Origin: Rapidithrix thailandica
GTDB taxonomy: Bacteria; Bacteroidota; Bacteroidia; Cytophagales; Flammeovirgaceae
Length of the DNA: 64,000 bases
NCBI RefSeq assembly: GCF_039710355.1
Contig: NZ_JBDKWZ010000018.1
Span: 83,594 to 147,593, forward strand
Reading direction: 5' to 3'
This document shows positions 54,326 to 63,933 of this stretch, piece after piece; within the stretch, counting starts at the first letter, position 1, and every line of letters starts with the position of its first letter. Under the pieces are notes generated by a model. It had not been told where the DNA came from and ran no database searches. It saw only the letters and a program-made list of their open reading frames with translations. Position numbers and translations under genes: made by a program.

Positions 54326-57300
54326 ATGATTCTGTTTTATCAACTTCACAAGCATAAAATCTTTGCGGCACAGGTAAGCCAGCAATTGAATCCTGCCGAT
54401 CTGGACAAACTCAAATGGCTATTTGGCAATGCAGAGCATATTGATCAAACCCAAGTAGAGGGTTACTTTGTAGGCCCTCGAAAGGAAATGATCACTCCCT
54501 GGAGTACCAATGCCGTGGAAATCACTCAAAACATGGGCATCCCGGGCATGGTGCGCATTGAGGAGTTTTTTCAGGTAGAAGATGAAAAGGCGGCTTTTGA
54601 CCCTATGTTGCAAGCCCTGTACAAAGGCTTGGACCAAGAGGTGTTTACCATTGATATCGAGCCGGAACCGGTACAACATATCGAAGACATAGCCGCTTAC
54701 AACCAACAAGAAGGCTTGGCGCTGAGTGAAGATGAAATCGCTTATTTGGAATCGGTGAGTAAGAAAATCGGCCGGAAACTGACCGATAGTGAGGTATTTG
54801 GTTTTTCTCAAGTAAACTCCGAACACTGCCGGCACAAAATTTTCAACGGGACTTTTGTAATTGACGGAGAAGAAAAGCCCTATTCGCTTTTCAAACTTAT
54901 CAAAAAAACTTCCGAAGCCAACGGTCACAATTTGGTATCCGCTTACAAAGACAATGTTGCTTTTATCAAAGGCCCGAAAGTAGAACAATTTGCTCCGGCT
55001 ACACACGATAAAGCAGACTTCTTTGAGGTGAAAGACATTGACACAGTCATTTCGTTAAAAGCAGAAACACACAATTTTCCTACTACCGTAGAGCCTTTCA
55101 ACGGGGCCGCAACCGGAGCCGGAGGGGAAATCAGAGACCGGATGGCCGGAGGTCAGGGAAGTATTCCTTTGGCCGGAACAGCTGTATATATGACTTCGTA
55201 TTCCCGTCTGGAAGAAGCCAGAAAATGGGAACAAGCTACCCCTGCCCGGGAGTGGTTGTATCAAACCCCGCTTGAAATCCTGATCAAAGCTTCGAATGGA
55301 GCCAGCGATTTTGGTAACAAGTTCGGTCAACCGTTGATCTGTGGTTCGGTACTGACCTTTGAACATTTTGAAAATGAGAAGAAGTTCGGTTTCGACAAAG
55401 TGATCATGCTGGCGGGAGGAATTGGTTTCGCCAAATTGAAAGACAGCCTGAAAAAAGATCCCGAAAAGGGCGATAAAATTGTCATATTAGGGGGAGATAA
55501 CTACCGTATCGGTATGGGAGGAGGCGCTGTGTCTTCTGTTGCTACCGGAGAATTTGATAATAAAATCGAACTGAACGCGGTACAACGTTCTAACCCGGAA
55601 ATGCAAAAACGTGCCTACAACGCCATCCGCGCGTTGGCCGAATCAGACGATAATACCATTATTTCTATCCATGATCACGGAGCCGGAGGTCACCTCAACT
55701 GCCTATCGGAACTGGTTGAAGTCACCGGAGGAACCATCGACATCCGCAAGTTGCCAATCGGCGATCCGACTTTATCTGCCAAAGAAATTGTGGGAAATGA
55801 GTCGCAAGAGCGAATGGGTTTGGTGATTAAGGAAAAAGACATAGAACGCTTACAAAATATTGCCAAGCGGGAACGCAGCCCAATGTATGAAGTGGGTGAA
55901 ACCACAGACGATCAGCACTTTAAATTCTCCGATAGCAAAACCGGAGAAAGTCCGATCGACTTACAGTTGGAAGATATGTTCGGAAAACCTCCGAAAACCG
56001 TCATGGCAGACAAAACTATAAAGGCCAATTACGCTCCGGTAAGTTACGAGCCGGCACAATTCCAAGAGTACTTGGAAAGCGTATTACAATTAGAGGCTGT
56101 AGCCAGTAAAGATTGGTTGACCAACAAAGTGGACCGTTCGGTAACGGGTAAGGTAGCCAAACAGCAAACTGCCGGAACCCTTCAATTGCCTTTGAATAAT
56201 GTGGCCGTAATGGCTTTGGCCTATCATGGTAATAAGGGAGTTGCCACTTCCATCGGACATGCTCCGGTAGCCGCTTTGGTCGACCCCAAAGCAGGTTCGA
56301 TCAACAGTATTGCCGAGGCCTTGACGAATATGGTTTGGGCCCCATTGAGCGAACAACTGACATCCGTTTCTCTGAGTGCTAACTGGATGTGGCCTTGTAA
56401 AAACGAGGGAGAAGATGCCCGTTTGTACGAAGCTGTAGAAGCAGTAAGCCAGTTTGCTTGCGATCTGGGTATCAACATCCCGACAGGAAAGGATTCTCTT
56501 TCCATGACACAGAAGTACAAAAACGATGTAGTATACTCTCCGGGAACGGTTATTATTTCTGCCGCCGGAGAAGTAGCAGATATCAACAAAGTAGTGAGTC
56601 CGGTGTTGAGAAACCGAAAAGATTCGGCTTTGATCTATATCGACTTTTCGAAAGACCAGTATAAATTAGGAGGAAGTAGCTTTGCGCAAGTTGTAAATAA
56701 GCTGGGAACCGAAGTACCGACCGTACAGGACACTGCCTATTTCAAAACAGCCTTCAACACTTTACAAACACTCATCGCTCAAAACCTGGTATTGGCCGGA
56801 CACGATATTTCTGCCGGAGGTTTGGTGACTTGCTTGTTGGAAATGACGTTCGCTCAAACGGAACTGGGCTTGAACATCGGCTTGAACAGTATTGAAGAAG
56901 AAGACGCAGTCAAGGTCTTATTCAGTGAAAATACCGGAGTGGTGATTCAAGTAGCTGAGGTAGAGAAAGTAGTAGGTATTTTGGAAAACAACAATTTGGA
57001 TTTCCATATCATCGGTCAGCCGGTAGAAGGCCAGGAAGTGAAAATCAGTAAAGGAAGCACAGAGTATGCTTTGGACATTCCTACCTTGCGAGATACCTGG
57101 ATGAAAACTTCCTACCTGCTTGATCGCCAACAAAGCGGAGCCGAAAAAGCAACGGAACGTTTCAAAAACTATAAACTACAGACGCTTTCCTACTCCTTCC
57201 CACAAGACTTTACCGGGTCATTTAGTCAATATGGCATCAGCCCGGAAAGAAAAGAAAAAACGGGTGTAAAAGCAGCCATTATCCGGGAAAAAGGTGTGAA

Positions 57301-58018
57301 TGGCGACCGGGAAATGGCCTATGCCATGCATCTGGCCGGTTTTGATGTGAAGGATGTGCATATGACCGACCTGATTTCCGGACGTGAAAACCTGGAAGAT
57401 GTCAACCTGATCGTATTTGTAGGAGGATTCTCTAATTCGGATGTTCTGGGTTCGGCAAAAGGTTGGGCTGGTGCTTTCTTGTACAATGAAAAAGCGAAAC
57501 AAGCATTGGACAATTTCTATGCACGTGAAGATACTTTGAGTTTAGGAGTGTGTAACGGCTGTCAATTGATGATTGAGCTAGGTTTAATTACTCCGGAACA
57601 TGACGAAAAACCAAAGATGCTTCACAACGAAACACATAAATTCGAATCCGCCTTCCTTAACCTGAACATTGCCGAAAATAACGCTGTAATGTTACAGTCA
57701 CTGGCAGGAAGCCGATTGGGTGTATGGATTGCGCATGGAGAAGGAAAATTCCAATTGCCACTGGCTGAAAGCGAATACCATATCCCGGCGAAATACAGTT
57801 ATGAAGCATATCCGGGTAACCCGAACGGTTCGGATTATGCTACCGCTGCATTAGCTTCCAAAGACGGTCGTCACTTGGTGATGATGCCGCACTTGGAGCG
57901 AGTTATCTTCCCATGGAACTGGGCCAACTACCCTGAAGGGCGTCAAGACGAAGTTTCCCCTTGGATCGAAGCTTTTGTCAACGCCAGAAAATGGGTGGAA
58001 GAAACAGTGAAGAGCTAA
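54326..58018 (+). CDS. purL: Phosphoribosylformylglycinamidine synthase, fused large form
   Basis: A 1230-residue enzyme of purine synthesis that converts FGAR and glutamine to FGAM. The order is an N-terminal PurS-like region, then two ATP-binding synthase halves (NSEHCRHKIFNG, KAETHNFPTTVEPFNGAATGAGGEIRD, HDHGAGGHLNCLSELVE), and a C-terminal class I glutaminase with the nucleophile Cys1076 in LGVCNGCQLM and the His in IAHGEGKF. The frame is open 70 codons further upstream, but that part is hydrophobic and unlike PurL. I choose MILFYQLHKH, which gives the usual length. Followed by a strong terminator. Confidence 0.96.
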   Translation: MILFYQLHKHKIFAAQVSQQLNPADLDKLKWLFGNAEHIDQTQVEGYFVGPRKEMITPWSTNAVEITQNMGIPGMVRIEEFFQVEDEKAAFDPMLQALYKGLDQEVFTIDIEPEPVQHIEDIAAYNQQEGLALSEDEIAYLESVSKKIGRKLTDSEVFGFSQVNSEHCRHKIFNGTFVIDGEEKPYSLFKLIKKTSEANGHNLVSAYKDNVAFIKGPKVEQFAPATHDKADFFEVKDIDTVISLKAETHNFPTTVEPFNGAATGAGGEIRDRMAGGQGSIPLAGTAVYMTSYSRLEEARKWEQATPAREWLYQTPLEILIKASNGASDFGNKFGQPLICGSVLTFEHFENEKKFGFDKVIMLAGGIGFAKLKDSLKKDPEKGDKIVILGGDNYRIGMGGGAVSSVATGEFDNKIELNAVQRSNPEMQKRAYNAIRALAESDDNTIISIHDHGAGGHLNCLSELVEVTGGTIDIRKLPIGDPTLSAKEIVGNESQERMGLVIKEKDIERLQNIAKRERSPMYEVGETTDDQHFKFSDSKTGESPIDLQLEDMFGKPPKTVMADKTIKANYAPVSYEPAQFQEYLESVLQLEAVASKDWLTNKVDRSVTGKVAKQQTAGTLQLPLNNVAVMALAYHGNKGVATSIGHAPVAALVDPKAGSINSIAEALTNMVWAPLSEQLTSVSLSANWMWPCKNEGEDARLYEAVEAVSQFACDLGINIPTGKDSLSMTQKYKNDVVYSPGTVIISAAGEVADINKVVSPVLRNRKDSALIYIDFSKDQYKLGGSSFAQVVNKLGTEVPTVQDTAYFKTAFNTLQTLIAQNLVLAGHDISAGGLVTCLLEMTFAQTELGLNIGLNSIEEEDAVKVLFSENTGVVIQVAEVEKVVGILENNNLDFHIIGQPVEGQEVKISKGSTEYALDIPTLRDTWMKTSYLLDRQQSGAEKATERFKNYKLQTLSYSFPQDFTGSFSQYGISPERKEKTGVKAAIIREKGVNGDREMAYAMHLAGFDVKDVHMTDLISGRENLEDVNLIVFVGGFSNSDVLGSAKGWAGAFLYNEKAKQALDNFYAREDTLSLGVCNGCQLMIELGLITPEHDEKPKMLHNETHKFESAFLNLNIAENNAVMLQSLAGSRLGVWIAHGEGKFQLPLAESEYHIPAKYSYEAYPGNPNGSDYATAALASKDGRHLVMMPHLERVIFPWNWANYPEGRQDEVSPWIEAFVNARKWVEETVKS

Positions 58019-58063
58019 TAAAGCGAGGGAAGGTTCACAACAATCAACCCTCTTTAAATATAA

Positions 58064-58099
58064 AACCCGCCAGCAATGTATCGTGCCGGCGGGTTTTTT
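58064..58099. terminator. Terminator between purL and the GH110-like gene
   Basis: AACCCGCCAGCA...TGCCGGCGGGTT with one mismatch, followed by a T tract. It serves purL and, from the other side, the convergent GH110-like gene. Confidence 0.88.
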
Positions 58100-58119
58100 A
58101 ACCTTATCTACCTTTCCCA

Positions 58120-59880
58120 TCAATTTCCTGCTGACGGAAAACCTTCTTCCGGCACAGGTTTTCCATCAATCATCACTTTGGTGGAATACTGTACTTTCAC
58201 CGGTTCTTTACAGCCGGAGATTTCATTGTTCCGGATTGTTACATCTTCCGCACCCGAAATAAATATTCCACATTCCGCATTTTCCCCTTCGATAATATTA
58301 TGTTCAAACAGCAATCGTTTGTGCAAGCCCGGTACTTTGGTATTTTCCGCTTTTACGTTGACTGTAATACCACAAGCTCCATTTTGCGTTCCATCTCCTC
58401 TGCCACAATGAATAATCCGGTTGTTTCGCACCACTACATCCGCAGCCGCTACGCCCTCTTGCCAATCACCTTCCGCTCCGATGTGGATACCGGTACCTGT
58501 TGTATTTTGAAAAGTATTGTGTTCGATTAATACATTCCGGGTTTTGATCAACACTGCCCTGGCCAAATGACTCTGAATATTGCAATGAACCATTTCCACT
58601 TTTGGCAACCGGGTACTATTAATCAGATAATACTCCTCGATATTCTCCGGTAAGGCTTTGTCCAAGGTTAAACGGGTTTTCCAATAAGTATCAAATTTTT
58701 CCACTTTTAATACATTATATACTCTTATCTTCTTCAAAGACATTTTGTCTACCAGTTCCATCTTGTCTCCGACATCCGGGTAATCCAATACTTGGGCGTG
58801 GGTACCATAAGCTGTTTTCACTGCCACTTCGCATACTTTTTCCGTATTTCTCCGGGTGATAGTGTTGTAATAATTATGAATATTGGTAGCATCGTCTCCC
58901 TGTCCTTTGAATTGACAACCATCAAAACGAATTAACCCTGTACAAGAGGTGAAATGCGTTGCATCGGTATTCGTAGATTGATAATGTCCTTCTCTCGGCA
59001 CCACTCGAAGCCCTTTCATCGTCACATTATGTGAACGGTGCCCGACAATACCCATTCCCGGTTGTGCATGAATCGTCACATTTTCCAAATACGTATCCCG
59101 GGATTCGTGAATCAGAATAGCCGGACGAAAATGAAAGCTATGATTCAACAAGGCTATTTTCTTCTTATGTTTTTTCTGGATTTCTTCCGAATAAATCCTC
59201 AAGGTTTGCGGACTTACTAACTTGACCTGCTCCGGAAAGTAAATTGGATAAGGTAAGAGACGGTCGGCTTGTGTATCCCAAAACATGATACGGGTAACAA
59301 CCATATCTTCCTGCACCGGGAAACGCCTGTCAAATTCCACTTCCATATATCCCTTTTTCACTTTGAGCACTTTGCCCTCGCTATGCGGTTGATGTTTGTA
59401 ATCAATCGTCAGGCCTTTGATAGTGATATTTTCACAATATTCCAGGCTAATAGGCTCCATCCAACCTTCACAATACAACTCGGCACCTTCAGCCTCCAAG
59501 GTAATATTTTTGGCTCCGGTAAAATCCAACCCTTTTATATAAGGATAATAGGGAGTAAAAATGACTTTTTCAGGATTCTTACCCATCTTACCGGCCAGTA
59601 CATCTTTCATAAACGACACGGCCTTTTCATCCCGAAAATCGTAACGCCCCGGAGGAAAACGAAGTGTAGTTCCCGGTGATTTGCGACAATACTCCGCCGC
59701 TTTTCTCAAAGCTTCGGCATCGTTCCGGTCATCGTTGGCTTTTGCTCCAAAGTACTCTATGGATAGTGTTTTTCCCATTTGTTGAGCTTTTACAGAAAGG
59801 CAACAAAAGAGTAAAATAGCACCCCAAACTCCGTAGAATACTTTATAAAAGGACTGGTTTTTCAGGTGTTTGTAAGACAT
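58120..59880 (-). CDS. GH110-like alpha-1,3-galactosidase (parallel beta-helix)
   Basis: A 586-residue exported protein with a signal peptide (to about residue 33, ending VKAQ) and a right-handed parallel beta-helix. TNTDATHFTSC and GQGDDATNIHNYY are the signature region of GH110, an exo-alpha-1,3-galactosidase family that acts on blood-group-B and linear alpha-Gal structures, and contain the expected catalytic Asp residues. The N-terminal pectate-lyase-like block (SIEYFGAKANDD...LRFPPGRYDF) and the final beta-helix repeats fit. A related beta-helix glycosidase is the alternative. It precedes GH95 and GH101-like genes in reverse order on the same strand. Confidence 0.72.
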   Translation of the reverse strand: MSYKHLKNQSFYKVFYGVWGAILLFCCLSVKAQQMGKTLSIEYFGAKANDDRNDAEALRKAAEYCRKSPGTTLRFPPGRYDFRDEKAVSFMKDVLAGKMGKNPEKVIFTPYYPYIKGLDFTGAKNITLEAEGAELYCEGWMEPISLEYCENITIKGLTIDYKHQPHSEGKVLKVKKGYMEVEFDRRFPVQEDMVVTRIMFWDTQADRLLPYPIYFPEQVKLVSPQTLRIYSEEIQKKHKKKIALLNHSFHFRPAILIHESRDTYLENVTIHAQPGMGIVGHRSHNVTMKGLRVVPREGHYQSTNTDATHFTSCTGLIRFDGCQFKGQGDDATNIHNYYNTITRRNTEKVCEVAVKTAYGTHAQVLDYPDVGDKMELVDKMSLKKIRVYNVLKVEKFDTYWKTRLTLDKALPENIEEYYLINSTRLPKVEMVHCNIQSHLARAVLIKTRNVLIEHNTFQNTTGTGIHIGAEGDWQEGVAAADVVVRNNRIIHCGRGDGTQNGACGITVNVKAENTKVPGLHKRLLFEHNIIEGENAECGIFISGAEDVTIRNNEISGCKEPVKVQYSTKVMIDGKPVPEEGFPSAGN

Positions 59881-59983
59881 TTTTAATCATGGTTAAATCA
59901 AAGAAAGCATAGCATCTGAGTAATTTAAAAATTTGTATTGGGATTATGCCACTGAAAGGTGTTAATCCTACTAAATGTAAAAA

Positions 59984-60012
59984 ACCTTCCAGGTTTTGAA
60001 AACCTGGAAGGT
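59984..60012. repeat. 29-bp palindrome copy A, GH95 terminator
   Basis: ACCTTCCAGGTTTT-G-AAAACCTGGAAGGT is a perfect inverted repeat between A and T tracts, 26 bp after the GH95 stop. The copy at 62512-62540 is identical. Confidence 0.9.
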
Positions 60013-60037
60013 TTTTTATCCCCTCCCCGATTCAAAC

Positions 60038-62476
60038 CTACTGTTTCAAGCTCACTTCCAAGGTGACCGTCTCCCCTTTTTTCAAAGATAATTGAACATG
60101 CGTATCATCTACTTTTTCAAAGTTTGCGTTGGGAGTGGAAACTTCACTGATTCCTTGGCGACAGGTAAGGAGCACTTTTTGGTCTGCCAGGGATTTGACA
60201 GTTACATGAATAGTTCGTTGGGTTAAATCCCAGTCCATCCGATCGATAATGGCCCGGGTACGGCACGCCACTCCTTTCACAGAACCTTTGGATAGCTGGG
60301 AAGGCAAAGCAGGTAATAATTCGATTTCACCGGGTTTGGAATATACCAACATTTCATAAAGTAATCCCGGAAAACAATTGATAGCATCCGTATTGTAAAT
60401 GATTCCGGGGTTATGGTTGGTCACCAAGCTACGGTTCAGATAATTGCCTGTGAGAAACTGAATAAGTTTCTTCTCTATAAAATCGCCTCTTTTTAAGCGA
60501 CTGGCAGCCAAGGACTTTATCACAATACCATGGGCGGATAAGTCCCCGTCCCCTCTTTTATCCAAGGCGACAGAGGTAGCTTTAAATAACTCGGGAGTAT
60601 CTTCCGGATTGAACTCATGGGCCGGCCATACAGGATACATATGGGAAGCATGGCGGTGGTCATAATTATCGTCCAGGCTCTCCCAGGCCCATTCTTTCAA
60701 GGCGCCCTCTTCATTGATCAGGTAAGGAGGCAGTTTTGCCAAAATCCCTTCCCATTTTTTGATTTTCTCCGGATCAAGATGTAGCTCTTTGTACACAGTA
60801 ATCACATCCTGCAATGCCTGTTTGGCCACGGCAATGTCCATCACCGCATTGATTGCAGTGGGTGAATCCTGTCCTTTGGGCCAGTTTTCAGGGGAATAAG
60901 AAGGGGCAAAAATATAATTGCCTTGTTCGTCTGTTTCACTCAGGAAATCCTCATAAAACAAAGCCGTTTTTTCCATTAAGGGTAACAACCGTTCTGTCAA
61001 AAATTGTCGATCCCCTGTACATAAATAATATTCATATCCCGGATACACCAGCCATTGTGCACCTGCTATCCAAAAATGCCCTGGAAATCCCGGATTGAAA
61101 TGTGTATGTAAATTACGCCTTCCGGAAGTACGGGTACCCGTCAGAAACCCTCTTGCCCCGTATAAATTCCGGGCGTTCATTTCCCAGTCCGGTGCCACTC
61201 GTTCCAATAGATTCATATAACTGTCTATGGCTTCGGGCAAATTCAACAAATTCACGCCGGCCACTTGCAAATTGACATTGGCATCCAAGGTAAAGTCTCC
61301 ACACCACATCGGCCGCCATTCACCTGTCCATATCCCCATCAGATTAGGCGGGTTTTCCCCATTGGAAGTGATCAATACATATTTTCCCATATCAAACACC
61401 TCTTCCAAAAATCCAGGAACGATGGAATCAGGGAGGCTGGACTGAAGTTCAAAAAGCTCTTCCGAAGAGAGATTTCGTTGATCACTACCCCCAAAATCCA
61501 AGTCGGTCCGGGTAAACATATCTCCATGTACAATCGCATGGGGTTGTAATAAAGTTTGATAGTCTTTTGTAAAACCGGAAAGGGATTTTTGAGTAGCCGG
61601 TATTTCCGTCTGATCAAAATTTTCCAAGTAATTGATTCTGGAAATCAACAGCACTTCATGGGCACCTTTAATATGAAGCTGATTTCCCTCTGCCTTTTTC
61701 TCAGCACCTTTGGCAATCACTTGTACGACCCCTTCATATCCCCTTTCAATTTTGGAATATCCCAAGCGAAAGGTCATCCACTCTTCGTCTACTTCAATTT
61801 CCGGCTCATGAATATACAGCTCTTGACTATCGGTAAGATACTTCGTGCGAGCTTCAGGATTTCCTTCTTGAAAATGTATTCCTATAGAACAGGATACAGG
61901 TTTGCCGGAAAGGTTTTTGATCTGTTGTACGATGATATTGTCCGGCCGTGAGATAAACAACTTCCGGCTCCATTGGCCATGTTCGTCTTCCCAAGTCACT
62001 TCTACCTCCCCGGTTAGAAAATTCACCCTGCGTTGATAATTTTTTACAGTACCGTGTTCCGGTTGGGAAATGCTCATGGCATAGGCCGGATGATAAGGAT
62101 CAGTCCAAAGCAAACCGGAATAACCCTCTTTTTTCGCCATTTCCACAGAATAGGCGGTAGCCTCTTTATATTTTCCATCAATAATTAACTTCCGGGTTTT
62201 GTTCAGGTACTGACGGATATCCGGAGGATTTACTTGCTCAGAACCTATGTATTCGTACAAAAATTCATGGTTAAAAATGATCTGTTCCGAATGTGGTTTT
62301 CCAAAGACCAAAGCCCCCATTCGGCCATTTCCTGTCACCAGAGCGTCTTGCCATTTTTCAGCCGGATGTTTGCTCCACATGCCCCGGTTCGTCACCGGCA
62401 AGTCTGCTTGCTCCCTTGGTTGACAACCCATGACCAGATAAGGAATCAATAAGTAAAGTATTTTTTTCATCTTCAT
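60038..62476 (-). CDS. GH95 family alpha-L-fucosidase/galactosidase, lipoprotein
   Basis: An 812-residue glycosidase with a lipoprotein signal (lipobox LVMGC). The N-terminal domain begins with the family pattern KWQDALVTGNGRMGALVFG. The catalytic (alpha/alpha)6 barrel contains NLMGIWTGEW, CGDFTLDANVNLQVAGVNLL (the Asn pair used to activate water in GH95) and DNYDHRHASHMYPVWP. The C-terminus YSKPGEIELLPALPSQLSKGSVKGV is typical. GH95 enzymes remove alpha-1,2-fucose, or alpha-L-galactose. The C-terminal half is less standard (YNTDAINCFPG), so exact specificity is open. Confidence 0.85.
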   Translation of the reverse strand: MKMKKILYLLIPYLVMGCQPREQADLPVTNRGMWSKHPAEKWQDALVTGNGRMGALVFGKPHSEQIIFNHEFLYEYIGSEQVNPPDIRQYLNKTRKLIIDGKYKEATAYSVEMAKKEGYSGLLWTDPYHPAYAMSISQPEHGTVKNYQRRVNFLTGEVEVTWEDEHGQWSRKLFISRPDNIIVQQIKNLSGKPVSCSIGIHFQEGNPEARTKYLTDSQELYIHEPEIEVDEEWMTFRLGYSKIERGYEGVVQVIAKGAEKKAEGNQLHIKGAHEVLLISRINYLENFDQTEIPATQKSLSGFTKDYQTLLQPHAIVHGDMFTRTDLDFGGSDQRNLSSEELFELQSSLPDSIVPGFLEEVFDMGKYVLITSNGENPPNLMGIWTGEWRPMWCGDFTLDANVNLQVAGVNLLNLPEAIDSYMNLLERVAPDWEMNARNLYGARGFLTGTRTSGRRNLHTHFNPGFPGHFWIAGAQWLVYPGYEYYLCTGDRQFLTERLLPLMEKTALFYEDFLSETDEQGNYIFAPSYSPENWPKGQDSPTAINAVMDIAVAKQALQDVITVYKELHLDPEKIKKWEGILAKLPPYLINEEGALKEWAWESLDDNYDHRHASHMYPVWPAHEFNPEDTPELFKATSVALDKRGDGDLSAHGIVIKSLAASRLKRGDFIEKKLIQFLTGNYLNRSLVTNHNPGIIYNTDAINCFPGLLYEMLVYSKPGEIELLPALPSQLSKGSVKGVACRTRAIIDRMDWDLTQRTIHVTVKSLADQKVLLTCRQGISEVSTPNANFEKVDDTHVQLSLKKGETVTLEVSLKQ

Positions 62477-62511
62477 ATTTTTCGGGGTTTAATTCATCAA
62501 GAAAGGCCGAA

Positions 62512-62540
62512 ACCTTCCAGGTTTTGAAAACCTGGAAGGT
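62512..62540. repeat. 29-bp palindrome copy B, terminator of the GH101-like gene
   Basis: Identical to copy A at 59984-60012 over all 29 bases. It lies 14 bp beyond the stop of the GH101-like gene and about 36 bp before the GH95 start. Confidence 0.9.
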
Positions 62541-62553
62541 TTCTATCTGCAAT

Positions 62554-63912
62554 TCACTCTTTTGCTAAAACCAATATTACCTGCCCCTTTTCCAAGGTCA
62601 ATGTCAAAGCTTGTTTCTTTACTTTCGTCTTTTTTAAAAAGACATTTCCCTTTGCAGATACTTGATAAAGTTCTACTTCCGCTACATGATCCCAGCCTAT
62701 AGGCAATGTCCACACTCGCTGTTGATAACCTTCTTTGCTATACGCTACCAGGGCTTTCTCTTGCATCCAAATGGCCGGGAACAATACATCATCACCTTTT
62801 CGCAACAACTGCTGGTATTGCCTGACCGTACTATCCGCCAAATGAACTTCCACGCCCTGACTATAGCGAGCCATGCGGTTTTGCCCTTTGCCTTCGAGGG
62901 ATTTTCTTTCAAACTGATTGAGGAAAAAATAAGGCACACTATTGAGGTAAAACCGTTCGGCAAATAGCCCCTGCCAATCCTTTCGTGAAGAAAAGGTGTT
63001 AAAATCCGTCCAAACTCCTTCCCCGTGCATACTGGTACCAAACAAAAACCCTAAAGCCTGGTCACCTTTCAAGTCCGGATTGATTTTTCCGCCACAATAC
63101 AGTTTGGCCGGAATGTCCAGATAGCGCTGGCTGCCCTGGTTGAACCACCAGGCATAGGGAATGAGCCCACTCATATAATCGATGATAAATTCACTGGTCA
63201 CATCTACCCCATGGGCCATCCAATAATTACAGATTTTCTTTTGGTATTCGGCTTCGGTAACCATACTTTCTTCATGGCCTTTGCTGGCCCGGGCAAACCA
63301 AGCATCAATATGCACTGTACCGGCTTCTTGTAAAGGGAGCATCTTTAAAAGAACTTGTATACGATGTTGAGCATACCCTTTTTCCCATTCGTTTTTGTAA
63401 TTTACCTGATAGGCTTTACGACCATTATACTTCCCGATGACCATTAGAGAACCGTCTTCGTTTTTAGAAATCAGATCCTCTTTCACATACGTTTTCCACA
63501 AAGGACTGTCTTCATAAGCATCTGTCATGTTGAGATGCAGACTGACAGTGGTATGGTATTTTTTGGCTTCCCGCATCAGCCAACGCAAACTTTCTTCTGC
63601 GGTAGCATCTTCCGGCCTTTTCAAAAGCGGATTCACCTCAAACCAGGCCGGGTATTGATCATCATGCCCGTTGTATTGCCAACCTACCAGATAAATAATT
63701 TTGGGAACCGCAAGGGTTAATGCATCCGTTTACCGGATCAATTGCAAAGCGTCCTCAAAGGTATTCCCAATCAAACAGCCTCCTTTTCCATCCGGCTTAG
63801 ACAAAAACATTTTGAGAACCAAGGCGTGGGAGTAGTCGTGTTGAGGCGCCTGGGCTTGTGCCCATAAGGCACACCCAACTAGTGTTAAGTAAAATTTAAA
63901 ATAACGTAATAA
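62554..63912 (-). pseudogene. Broken GH101-like endo-alpha-N-acetylgalactosaminidase gene
   Basis: The intact 3' part (62554-63636, 360 codons from its first Met) resembles GH101/GH129-like enzymes that release core O-glycans. HIDAWF is a possible nucleophile region, TSEF a possible acid/base. The same frame continues upstream with PKIIYLVGWQYNGHDD, also typical of the family, but is interrupted by TAA at 63730-63732. Further upstream it reads a signal-peptide-like LRYFKFYLTLVGCALWAQAQ with no start codon, and runs out next to an IS630-like transposase start. So the gene has lost its 5' end, perhaps to the insertion, and has one internal stop. A sequencing error could explain the stop but not the missing start. 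Confidence 0.7.
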
Positions 63913-63933
63913 TTCAGTACCTTTAGAAAAAAG

